From Mycoplasmopsis agassizii (GTDB taxonomy: Bacteria; Bacillota_I; Bacilli_A; Mycoplasmatales; Metamycoplasmataceae): 52,348 nucleotides of DNA. The stretch covers positions 1 to 52,348 of the forward strand of contig NZ_NQNY01000008.1 of NCBI RefSeq assembly GCF_002276225.1. Reading direction: 5' to 3'. Under the pieces are notes generated by a model. That model worked only from the letters and a program-made list of their open reading frames with translations. It was not told the origin of the DNA and searched no databases. Of this stretch, positions 33,616 to 43,900 are shown piece by piece (the first letter of the stretch is position 1; each line of letters starts with the position of its first letter). Position numbers and translations under genes: made by a program.

Positions 33616-35661
33616 ATGAAAAATTATAAATTAAAAAATAAAATCAAACTTTTGTTTGGTTCATTAATAACAGGAATTACTATCTTATCTAGTTTTGCTG
33701 CTATATCAGCGATCAATAATAACGAAAACGCTGAAATAAAAAATGAAATTAAATCTGAAAATGACTTAATTTTAGAAAAAATTCTAAATGCTGAATCAAT
33801 TGAAAAGATGGTTACTGGTTTGCCTGTTAATTACAAAGGGTACCAACAATTTTCATCAAACAGTTTAGTTAAAAAAGAAAAAATGATGGTGATTAATGGT
33901 GTGAATAGAATGGAAATTGTCTTTAAAGCAAGCACACCTAAAGATATTATTAATCATTATATTGAAAAACTTGTAAATCTTATTAAAGATAATTATGAAT
34001 ATTCATATGCCGAATATGGGTTATCATTTTCTATTGCATATAATGACTTAAATGACCTGAAGAAATTATTTACTAGTTTAATTGATTTTAAAATTGAACA
34101 AGAAATATTGCTTCAAGTAAATGTTTATGAGACACATTCAACTATAAAAGAATGAAAAAAAAGAAACATGAGTTCAGTTATGGATAATGGTTATTTTGAC
34201 CATCCAACAGATACATCATCACAAGATACTGGTTCCTCAAATTATAGACCTATCACTAGACCCAATATAGATGAGGAAAACGTTTGAAATAAATATAACC
34301 AAGTAAATAAAACACGATACGAGGAAGCAGGATTCACAAAAGATATTTTAAAAAAAGAGAGAATAAAAGCTCGAGATAATTGATACATGCACCCTAGAGT
34401 AAAAGTCGGAGTTTTAGAATGAAATGGAGTTATTAACAAAAATTCTAGAATTTATAATTCAAATGATGTGGTTGTGGGAAGTGGATCAATTAGTGAACAC
34501 GCTAATGTTGTTTCTGAGGTTATAATTGGTAATCAAGGGTTAAATCCATATATAAAATTATATAGCAGTAGTTAGCTCGAATGAAGTGGAGTTCATGGAG
34601 CTATTAATGATCTAGTTTCTAGAGGTGTTAAAATTATTAACAATAGTTGAGGTTCTTCAGATGTAGATGAAGAAAATATTAAGACTCTGTACAACGATAA
34701 CTCAGCATGACTTGATAATTTTATTCTGGCAAATCCAGAAGTTATATTTATTAAGGCAGCTGGTAATGATGGAACAAGACCATTATTGGATATTCATGGA
34801 AAAATTATCAAATACAGAACACCACAGGAGATTGCAAAATGACTTGATTCTTACAGTCTATCATATAATTCAATTATAGTTGGTGCTTTGGATGATCAGA
34901 ACTTAAATAATTCTCAATATTATAGTGAATATTCGATGCTTGAAAATTATATTTCTGTTTCAGCAATAGATTCATTTTGATCTAATTATGAAACAAAAGA
35001 AACTAATAATAATTTAGATGTTTGAAATGGCACAAGTTTATCTGCTCCAACTATTACAGCAATAGCATCAATTCTAAAAACAAATTACAGTTCTTATTTT
35101 GATAAAGGCTCAGACTCACTTATTATGAAAAGTGCCTTAATAGCAGGTTCAAGAAACCCTCAATCTTTCGCAGATTGAAAATCAAATGTAAATGACAATA
35201 TCTATGATGAGCAAAAAGGTTTTGGTTCAGTTAAATTTGATAAAGTAAGAGAATCATTAAAACATATTAGATACGAAAAAATCCATAGGGATAACACGTA
35301 TAATAATCCCTATAAAATGGCTGAATTTTTTTATGAACCAGGGAAATATAGAATCAACATAACATGAGAAAATAAAGATTCTTTTGAAACCCGATGAGTT
35401 CGAACTGGTTTATTTTCAGGCGAAACTAAATATGAACATATTGGGCCAGTTCCTGTTGATTTTGAAATACAAACTGATTGGGAAGGAAAAAAAATTCCAG
35501 CAAAAAATTATCGTAATAAATACTATGAAGAGCAAAAAACAAACACTAAAACTATAGAAATCAATCTAGAAAAAAGAGGATGATACTATTTTAATCTTAG
35601 CCTAGGTGATGAAAATAGAAGGAGTGATTTAGATGTTGCATTTACATATTCAAAAATCTAA
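33616..35661 (+). pseudogene. S8 (subtilisin-like) serine protease interrupted by a TAG
   Basis: Read through, the frame has 681 codons. The N-terminus MKNYKLKNKIKLLFGSLITG is a signal or anchor sequence, so the protein would be exported. Subtilase landmarks: GVLEWNG where the catalytic Asp normally sits (Glu268 here), His295 in SEHANVVSEV, the oxyanion Asn384 in KAAGNDG, and Ser474 in NGTSLSAP. A TAG at 34573-34575 (codon 320) falls between His and Ser, so the first product lacks the serine. No ribosome binding site follows for a restart. Everything after the TAG still looks like good coding sequence with conserved motifs, so the stop is recent, suppressed or a sequencing error. The gene overlaps the following lipoprotein gene by 29 bp. 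Confidence 0.8.
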
Positions 35662-36715
35662 AAGAATTAAGAAGTTATTAATTCTCTTAACAACTTTTAT
35701 TGCTACTTCAGGAGTAATAGCACTAGCATCATGCAGTTCTAGCGATTTTAAAGTTAAACAACTTGAAAAAGATGCTTCTGTCTACGAGAAACAAACATCT
35801 GATAATAAACCTTATCTTCAATTTAATATGTATGGATATTCAAATTTTACATTTAGTAATTGAATAATGCTAAATGGAGGTATCACAAAATTCAAAGCTG
35901 ATAATTACCCAATAATAAAAGGTAATGGTGAAGTAATCTTGAAAACAAATGAAGAATATCATGCAGATATGAAAAAATTTCAAGAAGAGAAAGGATTAGA
36001 TTCAAAAGATATTTATAAATACTGAGTTAAAAAACACTATGATCCTAATGACCATCATACGTATTTTATACCCAAGTTTAAATGGGATTATAAAAAAGAA
36101 CAAACCTACACTAGAAGCTTTCCAAAATCATCTAATAACTTTAATGCAAATCTTTATTTTGTAGATGATGAGATGCAAAAGTATGATTCAACTTATGAAA
36201 AATCAGTTAGTATAGTCAAAAACAAAGATGATTTAAAAGCTTCTTTAAGATTGGATGAAGAAGGTAAAACTCTTTATAAAAATTATTTGAACAAATTAAA
36301 TGATTTAAGACATGAGAAAATAAAACCTGAAAATTTGGAAAAAGAATATCTGCCTTGATCATCAAAATTTAATTATGAAAATATCAAAAGTAAATTAGAT
36401 TTTGACAAGTATGTATACTTATTTATTAAAGATGTTGCCTCACAGATTTTTTATAGTAGTATTCAAGGTGAATCTAAATTAAATGGTGGTGTTGAAATAT
36501 CTAAATATAATGTAGATATTAATAATAAAACTATTAATCTAGAATGAGGTTGAGTGCCAACAAGTGAAATTGGCGATTTTCATGGTTCATCACCCATGAT
36601 ACGGATGGGCGTTCCTGACAGATTAACTTCATTTATGATTCCGGTTGAAAAAAATAAACTATCAGAATTTGATTTCAACGATTGAAAATTTCTTCATGAA
36701 TGACCAAAAAACTAA
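35633..36715 (+). CDS. Surface lipoprotein paired with the S8 protease
   Basis: 360 residues. The signal peptide ends in VIALASC, a lipobox, so the protein is lipid-anchored outside the cell. The rest is hydrophilic and Lys/Tyr/Asp-rich, with no family recognised. AAGGAG precedes the ATG. The start lies inside the end of the protease frame, which suggests translational coupling and a shared job, for example a surface partner of the protease. That pairing is inference. Confidence 0.8.
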
Positions 36716-36718
36716 AAA

Positions 36719-36750
36719 AATTAAGTGCCTAACCAGCACTTAATTTTCAT
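36719..36750. terminator. Bidirectional terminator
   Basis: A perfect 10-bp stem AATTAAGTGC/GCACTTAATT (36719-36728 / 36736-36745) with a 7-base loop and T on both sides, between the convergent lipoprotein and lpdA genes. Confidence 0.85.
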
Positions 36751-36761
36751 ATTGTGATTAC

Positions 36762-38138
36762 TTAAAAATTATTTTTTAAGTAATGTCCACGAAGAGCGTA
36801 GTAAATACCTTCAGAAACAGTTGGATGAGTATGACCTATTGTAAATAAATCATGTAATTTAATTTTTCCACTTACTGCTAATGCTAAAGTATTGATTAAT
36901 AATGAAGCATCTTTTAAAATTAAGTGTGCTCCTAATAAACGATCTTCTTTAGGATCTACTAATAATTTAATAAATCCAAAACTAGTGTTTTGTTCAGCAT
37001 GTAGTCTAGGTAATTGTCCTGATGAAACAACAATTTTTTCAAATTTAACACCATCTTTTTCAAGTTGTTGTTCGTTTCTACCAACGCTTGCCACATCTAA
37101 ACTTAAATATAGACTTGAAGGAATATGATCAACATTTACTTTATCAACATCTAATCCCATAATATGTTGGAAAACTTGGTCACCATGTTTATATGAAACT
37201 GATGAAAGCATTTTCTTACCAGTAACATCTCCCATAGCATAAATATGTGGTTTTGAAGTTCTTAAGAATTCATCAACTACAATATTTCCTCTTTCATCAA
37301 TATCAACAACGCCATTTGCTAATTCGCTATTAGCATAACGACCTACTGCTGCAAAGTATTTATCTGCTTTAACTTTTAAAGTTTTACCTCCATGTTCAAT
37401 TACTAAATCTAATTCATCATCAAATTCTTTGAATCTTACATCTGTAAAAATTTCTACGTGATTTTGTTTTAGCATTTTTTCAATTTCATTTGCTAAATCA
37501 CGATCATATGCAGGCATTGCTTTAGGTCCATATTCAAGTAAAATAACTTTTGAACCTAAAGTACTAAAGTAGAAAGCAAATTCTAGAGCAACTACACCTG
37601 TACCAATGATTACTAGTTTTTCAGGTAATTCAGTTAAAGCAATTGCGCTTGTTGAGTGAATCAATCTTCCTGTACCTGCAGCTTTAGCTGAATTAGTAAT
37701 TTTAAATTGTCTAGATCTAGAACCTGTTGCAATTACAAATTTTTCAGCAGTGATTTTTTCACCTTCTAGATCAATAGTTTTATCATCTAAAAATTTAGCA
37801 GTTTTACCTTGAAAAACTTTAACTTTTGCACCTTCTAAAGCACCCGCTATTGCTCCGTTTAATTTTGCAGAAACATCTGCTGCGTTTTGAGCGATTTTAG
37901 CAAGTAGTACTTTAAAGTCAGCAACTTTAACACCATAATCTGCAGCTTTTTTCATGCTTAAAACACTACGAGCAGAAGTTATTAGTGATTTTGTTGGAAT
38001 ACACCCAATATTAACACAAGTTCCACCTAACTTGTTTCTTTCAATCAAAGCAACTTTTTTACCATTGCTTGATAGTTGTGCAGCTAGAGTATATCCTCCA
38101 GGACCTGCACCAATTACGACAACGTCGAATTTTTTCAT
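36762..38138 (-). CDS. lpdA: Dihydrolipoamide dehydrogenase (E3)
   Basis: 458 residues. The FAD fold VVVIGAGPGGYTLAA leads, followed by the redox disulfide Cys41/Cys46 in GGTCVNIGCIPTK, the NAD fold VIIGTGVVALEFAF, the FAD segment IYAMGDVTG and the catalytic HTHPTVSEG near the C-terminus. It reoxidises lipoamide with NAD+ for pyruvate dehydrogenase. There is no lipoyl domain at the N-terminus, unlike some mycoplasma E3 proteins, and no other PDH subunit gene is in the window. The start at 38138 is chosen over 38159 because AGAGGA lies just before it. Confidence 0.95.
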   Translation of the reverse strand: MKKFDVVVIGAGPGGYTLAAQLSSNGKKVALIERNKLGGTCVNIGCIPTKSLITSARSVLSMKKAADYGVKVADFKVLLAKIAQNAADVSAKLNGAIAGALEGAKVKVFQGKTAKFLDDKTIDLEGEKITAEKFVIATGSRSRQFKITNSAKAAGTGRLIHSTSAIALTELPEKLVIIGTGVVALEFAFYFSTLGSKVILLEYGPKAMPAYDRDLANEIEKMLKQNHVEIFTDVRFKEFDDELDLVIEHGGKTLKVKADKYFAAVGRYANSELANGVVDIDERGNIVVDEFLRTSKPHIYAMGDVTGKKMLSSVSYKHGDQVFQHIMGLDVDKVNVDHIPSSLYLSLDVASVGRNEQQLEKDGVKFEKIVVSSGQLPRLHAEQNTSFGFIKLLVDPKEDRLLGAHLILKDASLLINTLALAVSGKIKLHDLFTIGHTHPTVSEGIYYALRGHYLKNNF

Positions 38139-38201
38139 TTTTCCTCTTTCAATAATCAAAATAGATATAAAAAAATAATAGCACTTTTAAAGAAAACTAA
38201 T

Positions 38202-38295
38202 AAAAAAACGACTTTTTGCACAATCAGAGCACTAAAAAGCCGTTTTTTTCACTTTTTCAGGGTTTTAAAAGTAATTTGAAATAATTACTTTTTTT
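38202..38295 (-). terminator. Two stacked terminator hairpins after the DUF2779-like gene
   Basis: One hairpin pairs 38267-38276 with 38283-38292. A second pairs about 38202-38216 with 38234-38248 with one mismatch and carries seven T on the minus strand. They end the minus-strand gene whose stop is at 38306, and they lie upstream of lpdA. Confidence 0.7.
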
Positions 38296-38305
38296 TTGCT
38301 AAAGA

Positions 38306-39178
38306 CTAGACAATTTCTTCAATTTTAGTTGCTAGTTTATCAACTAAAGAACGTTTTACAGCAATATCACTTTCAATAATTTCATATAATTCAGCAATTG
38401 TAATATCAACTGGGAAGTTATAAGATTTTAGATGTTCAAGTAAGTTTTCTAGTCTTTTTGCCTGTGCACGATGATCTTCACGATAAGTTCTAATTTTTAA
38501 AATGCGTTGTGCACGCTCACTTACTTTTTCAAAATTATCAACAATGTAGCGCATGCGTTGCACATCTTCTTCAGAATAAGTTAAAAATTCCTCAAGTAAT
38601 TTTTCATGATCAAATTCCATGTAAAAACGATTAAAAATATTACGGCTTTGTGAATAAAGCAAAGCCCCTGCATAAGCTGCTAAAGCACCATCTTGATTAA
38701 GGCGAATTGATTTAATAGTTTTTTCATTAAATTTTTCTTTAACTAGTGATTTTAAATAAGGAAAATAACTAGCTCGATTGCTTTCTTTAGTTAATAAAGA
38801 AAGCTTAATATTATCAAATTCAAAAACTGATTCAATACTTGATAAAGGCATGACTTGAGCCAAAATTTTCTTTTCAAGTTGTGGAGCAAAGCCTTTAAAA
38901 AATAAAAGTTCTTCATCAACTCTACCGAATCATTTTTTTAAATCGTTAATCAAGCATCTTCTAACTTCACGAATTATTGAATTTTGATCAGATAATCTGG
39001 AAAAGTCAATCATCGTTGTAATTATTTTTCATTCTTTTTCACCTTTAGTTTTTGAATTCACATAAGTACCCATGCTATAAGCAAATGGCAATCAATTATC
39101 TTTATTAAAAGGTCTTAGTCCTGAATTAAATGGAGTGGAAATTGATTCAAAATCAATGTAAATGATTATTTTTTTCAT
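38306..39178 (-). CDS. DUF2779-like protein
   Basis: 290 residues, no signal or membrane helix. The first residues MKKIIIYIDFESISTPFNSG and the following LPFAYSMGTY resemble the start of DUF2779, a domain with a DxE pair that suggests a nuclease-like fold. The rest is helical and charged. Larger DUF2779 proteins carry another domain in front of this point, so this may be a short or trimmed form. Function unknown. The start at 39178 has a poor Shine-Dalgarno sequence; an in-frame ATG lies 18 bases upstream (39196). Confidence 0.6.
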
Positions 39179-39266
39179 TATGATTATTTTAATCATGAAA
39201 CAGAAAAAAGTGAAAAAATTTTCAGGCTTATTTAAATAGTGTAATAATAATATAAGGTGAATTTTT

Positions 39267-40460
39267 ATGTCTAAAGAAAAAAAACAAGAAAAAGAGCTGA
39301 ATTGAGACAATTACAGCCCTTATAAAGAATTTGAATTAATTAGTAAAAAAGAGGTTTCTTCAAATAAGAAACCAAACTTTTTTACTAGGTTAAAAATGTC
39401 TTTACATAAGAAAAATACTTCAATTTATTATTCGCAAGGTTTTTCTTCAAGTGAAATTGAGAAATTACCTTGATATATGATTCTGGCAATTAAGAAGTGA
39501 AACGTTTTAAAGATCTTTTTTGCAGCCTTTTTATTAAACGTTATTATTATTGCTTTTATAACTAGGGCGCAAGCATTACCTTCAGGAGTAACCGGGATTC
39601 CAACTTTAATTATGTTTTTAGTTCCAGAACTACAACCATATTTTGGAATTTTGTTCTTACTAGTTAATGCTCCATTAATGATTTATTTTCATAAGAAGGT
39701 CAAGCTTTCTTTCACACTTTTAAATTGAACTTATTTATTATTTTCAGTTTTATGAAGTAGTGTTTTAAATATTACTCCAGTTTTAAACTTTTTATTAAAC
39801 ATCACAGACTTTGCAAATGATTGAAGTATTAATGTTGTAACAGCTAGTTATACAAATTCTTGACCGATTTTAATCTATGGAATTTTAGGTGGCATTTTGA
39901 TGGGTATTTCTTATGCAATTTTATGAAAAGCAGGCGCTTCAACTGCAGGAACTGAGTTAGTTAGTTATTATATTTCAGTTAAATATAAAAAATCTGTGGG
40001 TTCAATTATGCGTGTTTTTTCACTTTCAACTGTTGTACTTTATTTTATTATTTATGCTTCAGTAAGATGAAACTTAACAAATAATGCACCTGAGCCTGTT
40101 TATCTTAGAGACTTTTTTGTGCTTCAAATCATTACAACTTTTGCCATTGTTTTTATTTCTACTTTTGTTTTAAATATACTTTATCCAAAGTACAAAAAAA
40201 TTAATGTCGAAATTTCTACAGATAATCCCAACTTAATTGAGATCTTTTTTAATAAGATTAATTATTGACATCCTTATCGAATTGAAACTTATAAAAGTGG
40301 CAGAAACCATCAAAAGAATTACCAGATAACAACCGTTATGTATTATTTTGAAGCAAACTTTTTAGTTCCTGATATTCAAAACTTTAGTCCTGAAGTTTGA
40401 ATTAAAATGGTTGATGTTAAAAGAACACTTGGAAAATTCAATTCCAATTTTGTTGATTAA
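39267..40460 (+). CDS. YitT-family membrane protein, copy 1
   Basis: 397 residues. A cytoplasmic N-terminal ~75 residues leads into a PWYMILAIKKWNVLKIFFAA helix and five or so membrane helices (DUF161/YitT_membrane). The conserved AGASTAGTELVSYY precedes the C-terminal DUF2179 domain (KKINVEISTDNPNLIE...), which is thought to sense a small ligand. The transported substrate is unknown. AAGGTGA precedes the ATG. The following gene is a paralogue. Confidence 0.82.
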
Positions 40461-40485
40461 AAATAAATTTGTGCTAAATTTATTT
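40461..40485 (+). promoter_or_regulatory. Perfect AT-only inverted repeat between the two YitT genes
   Basis: AAATAAATTT (40461-40470) and AAATTTATTT (40476-40485) flank GTGCT. It starts right after the TAA of copy 1 and ends 10 bases before the ATG of copy 2. It has no T tail, so it may mark an RNA processing site or hold the downstream start. Confidence 0.5.
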
Positions 40486-40495
40486 AGAGTTAAAA

Positions 40496-41695
40496 ATGAG
40501 TGAAAAAAATCCGATACCAAACGATGATAAAATCCTAAACACAGGTGAAAAATATAGTTGTGAATTAATTGATTTACATCAAGTTACAACACACTATAAA
40601 ACTGAAAGTAGCATTGAACAAAAAAAGAGAATCAGACTTTCAAAATTATTAAGACCTGAAGCAAATACTGATTGATACACAGGCTCATATTCTTCAAGTG
40701 ATATAGAAAAATTACCTTGATATGATATTGTCGCAATTAAAAGATGAAGTATTTTTAAAATCTTTATTGCTTCTTTAGTTTTAAATTTTATCATCATCGC
40801 CTTTATCACAAGGGCTGAAACTATTCCATCAGGTGTTGCAGGAATACCAACTTTATTGATGTTTATTTTTCCAGTTTTAAAACCGTTTTACGGCTTACTT
40901 TTCTTAATCAGCAATATGCCACTGATGATTATTTTCCATAAGAAAATTAAGCCTACATTTATTATTTTGAATTGAACCTATTTAATTACAACCGTATTAT
41001 GAAGTTCAATTTTAAATATTGAACCAATCCTAGATTGAATAAATCGCATCACTGATTTAGCAGGTTCTTGATCATTAGAAACTGCACAAGGAAACGATAA
41101 CTGACCAATTGTTGTTTATGGATTAATTGGTTCTTTAGGTACAGGTGTAGTTTATGCAGTGCTTTGACAAGCAGGTTCTTCTACAGCAGGTACAGATATT
41201 ATTTCTTATTTCTATTCAGTTAAATACCAAAAAAGTATAGGTTCTTTATTAAGACTTCTATCTTTTTCTACAGTCGCAGTTTACTTTATAATCTATGCAG
41301 GAATCCGTTGAGATTCACATAATTCAATTGATGTAGGGTTAAGAAATTTCTTAGCGATTCAGTTATTCACAACAGCAATGATTGTCTTAATATCTAGTGC
41401 TGTCTTAAACTTTTTCTATCCTAAATATAAAAAGATCAATGTAGAAATTTCTACAAATAAACCAGAAATTCTAGTTTCTTTCTTCAATAGAATTAACTAC
41501 TGACATTCATACAGAATTGAAAGTTATACAAGTGGTTATACAAAGTTACCTACTTATCAAATTTCTACAGTTATGTATTTCTTTGAATCTAAATCTTTAA
41601 TCAGAGACATGCAGAACTTTGATCCTCAAATCTGAGTGCGTGTCCTAGATGTCAAGAAAACGTACGGAAAATTTGATTCTTCCTACGTTGATTAA
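40496..41695 (+). CDS. YitT-family membrane protein, copy 2
   Basis: 399 residues, the same layout as copy 1: cytoplasmic N-terminus, LPWYDIVAIKRWSIFKIFIA helix, AGSSTAGTDIISYF, and C-terminal DUF2179 (KKINVEISTNKPEILV...). The ends match closely (GKFDSSYVD versus GKFNSNFVD), so the pair arose by tandem duplication. The N-terminal 75 residues have diverged most. Both may form one complex. No clear Shine-Dalgarno sequence; AGAG lies 8 bases before the ATG. Confidence 0.82.
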
Positions 41696-41727
41696 GAAAG
41701 AAATTTCATCAATTTATATAGATTTCT

Positions 41728-41758
41728 ATCTGTTTCTTACTGAGAAACAGATTTTTTC
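41728..41758 (+). terminator. Terminator of the YitT gene pair
   Basis: ATCTGTTTCT (41728-41737) and AGAAACAGAT (41743-41752) form a 10-bp stem with a 5-base loop, followed by TTTTT. Confidence 0.85.
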
Positions 41759-41848
41759 TACACTTTTCTACACAAAAATAAATTTTCAAAAAATTAATGA
41801 GTTTTTTTATTTATATTTAATTTATTTAAATTAAAATTATAGTAAAAG

Positions 41849-41889
41849 CAAGGAAAATACTATAGTTTTTCTATAGAAATCAATCCTTG
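41849..41889 (+). promoter_or_regulatory. Leader hairpin of the c-di-AMP/Mg operon
   Basis: CAAGGA (41849-41854) pairs with TCCTTG (41884-41889) and TATAG with CTATA inside, between a -10-like TATAGT (about 41838-41843) and the ATG at 41917. The 5' arm contains an AAGGA that is sequestered by the fold. It could affect translation or mRNA stability. Confidence 0.45.
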
Positions 41890-41916
41890 TCAAAACATAT
41901 TAAGAATGAGGAAAAT

Positions 41917-43299
41917 ATGGCAACAGAAAAAATTAAATTCGAACGATGATACTGTACATTAAGAGAAAATGACGGTAAAAATCCAGATATTAAATGAAAA
42001 AATATCTGAACTCTAAAGAAAGCAAATGAAAACCCAACAGGTGAATTTGAACATCAAAAAGATGCTGTAGAGCATTTTAAAAAACTAAACCTGAATGCAA
42101 ATCTTTGATTTCAAAAAGGTGGAAAATTTGTTCGTACAATTAAGAGTGTTAAATCAGCAAAAGGTCATGATCAAATTCTAATCGATAGTGATGATTCTAA
42201 AGAAGAACAAGAAAGAGCTAAAAAACTTCTACAAGAACGTGAACGTAAATTGCGTGAAGAATTAAAGGCTCAAGAAAGCACTTGAGAAGCTGAAAAATCA
42301 GAACTTGAAAAACGTCTTAAAAAAGAAGAAAAAGAAAATTCTAAACTTACTAAAGAAATTCAAAACGTTAACAGTCATACTTCAACTTTAGAACGCCGTT
42401 TAATTGAAAGTGAAAAAGCACTTCAAGAAGAAAAAGCAAGAAGAAGTCTAGCTGAAAATGAACTAGATTTACAAAAACAACAAACTCAAGAACTTCTTTT
42501 AAAATCAAAAGAGCAACCTTGAATTTTAACTCAAGAAGTTGAAGTAGTTAAAGAAAAAATTGTTAAAGTCGAAGATTCATTAGCAACTGTTTTATTAAAT
42601 GATGAAAAAGAAAAAGTTAGTGAATTAGAAGAAAAATTAGCACGTGAACGTTTATCAAGAATGCAGGCTGAAAGACAAGTCGAAGAAATTCGCCAAACAC
42701 AAATTTTAGATTTATCACGTTTAGAATCAGAAGTTCAAGCACATGAAAATACTAAATCTGAATTAGAAGAATTAAGAGCAACTCGTGAAATTTTAATTGA
42801 ACATCACGAGCCTCAAGATCACTCTTCAACAACAACTATTGATGATGAACAAATGCAAAGATTACTTCGTGCAGAAGCAACTTTAAGAGAATTAGAAAGA
42901 AGAAGAGCAATCAAGGATCGCCTTGATAAAAGTGAATCATTAATTACAGTTGATGATCAAACTGCTCTAATCATTATCGATGAAGTTGAACAGGAATTTC
43001 CAGACGATGATGAAATTATTCAGCGTGCAAGACATCAAAAGAAAATCATTAATGAAAGAAATTACGTTAGAGTAGAAAACACTCGTGAATTGATTTCAAA
43101 CAATGAATTACAACAATTAAAAGAAAATAATGCAAAACCTGAAGAAGTAGTTTTAGCTAGACCTGATGAAGGAAACCAAAAAATTTGAGGTTTAAAAACT
43201 AAAACATGATACATGATTGCTAAAACAGTCTTCTTACTTTCTTTAATTGCATTATTAATCGTATTAGCAATTGGTTTATCTTCAGGATTTTTAGCTTAG
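41917..43299 (+). CDS. Coiled-coil protein with a C-terminal membrane anchor
   Basis: 460 residues. Residues 1-95 form a compact, Trp-rich N-terminal domain (FERWYCTLRENDGKNPDIKW...). Residues ~100-300 are a long Glu/Lys coiled coil. An acidic/helical part follows, and a membrane helix at about 437-458 (TVFLLSLIALLIVLAIGLSS) ends the protein, so it is tail-anchored with its bulk in the cytoplasm. No family is recognised with confidence. GAGGA precedes the ATG and the diadenylate cyclase gene begins 3 bp after its stop, so the two are co-translated; it may scaffold the cyclase. Function unknown. Confidence 0.78.
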
Positions 43300-43302
43300 T
43301 AT

Positions 43303-43890
43303 ATGCCTACAGAAACACTTGTAATCATATTTGGAAGTGTTATTCTTGCTTTATTAACCATTGTTTTAGTATTAACATTAACACCTTATGGGCAAATGTT
43401 ATATCGTTTAATGTTTAAACGAAGTCGCTATTCTAAACTAGGAAAGAGTAGTAAAATTCGTTTAATTCACCAAGTTAAAGAAGCAGTTATTCAATTAGCT
43501 AAAACTAAAACTGGAGCAATCATCACGATTGAAAACCATGATCAAATTGATAACTTAAGAACAGATGGTGTCATCATTGATGCCAACATCAGTAGCAGTT
43601 TAATAATTGCTCTTTTCCAAAAAAATAGCCCACTACATGATGGTGCTATCATAATTCGTGACAGCAAGATTCTTTATGCTGCCACATATTATAAAATTAC
43701 TCGTAAATCTGTTGATAACAGTTATGGTGCTCGCCACCGTGCTGCAATGGGTATTAGTGAATTATCTGATGCAACAACAATTGTTGTATCAGAAGAAACA
43801 GGTGACATAACCATTACTAAAAATGGAATTTTTAATAAAACAAATATTGACAATTTCCAAGAATCATTAGTAAAATTACTAAAAGAATAG
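43303..43890 (+). CDS. cdaM: Diadenylate cyclase (c-di-AMP synthase)
   Basis: 195 residues: one N-terminal membrane helix (about 7-28) and a DAC domain. The DGA motif is at 113-115 (SPLHDGAIII) and RHR at 144-146 (GARHRAA), both needed to join two ATP into c-di-AMP. One membrane helix, not three, is the mycoplasma CdaM form. It follows the coiled-coil gene by 3 bp and precedes two Mg channel genes. GdpP-type degradation is encoded in the next transcription unit. Confidence 0.93.
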   Translation: MPTETLVIIFGSVILALLTIVLVLTLTPYGQMLYRLMFKRSRYSKLGKSSKIRLIHQVKEAVIQLAKTKTGAIITIENHDQIDNLRTDGVIIDANISSSLIIALFQKNSPLHDGAIIIRDSKILYAATYYKITRKSVDNSYGARHRAAMGISELSDATTIVVSEETGDITITKNGIFNKTNIDNFQESLVKLLKE

Positions 43891-43900
43891 GGGTGTAAAA

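Noticed and set aside
33616-36715. Mycoplasma immunoglobulin-binding protein and protease (MIB-MIP) pair
   Set aside because: The lipoprotein is about half the size expected for MIB, and the order is protease first. The similarity is only at the level of an S8 protease beside a surface protein.
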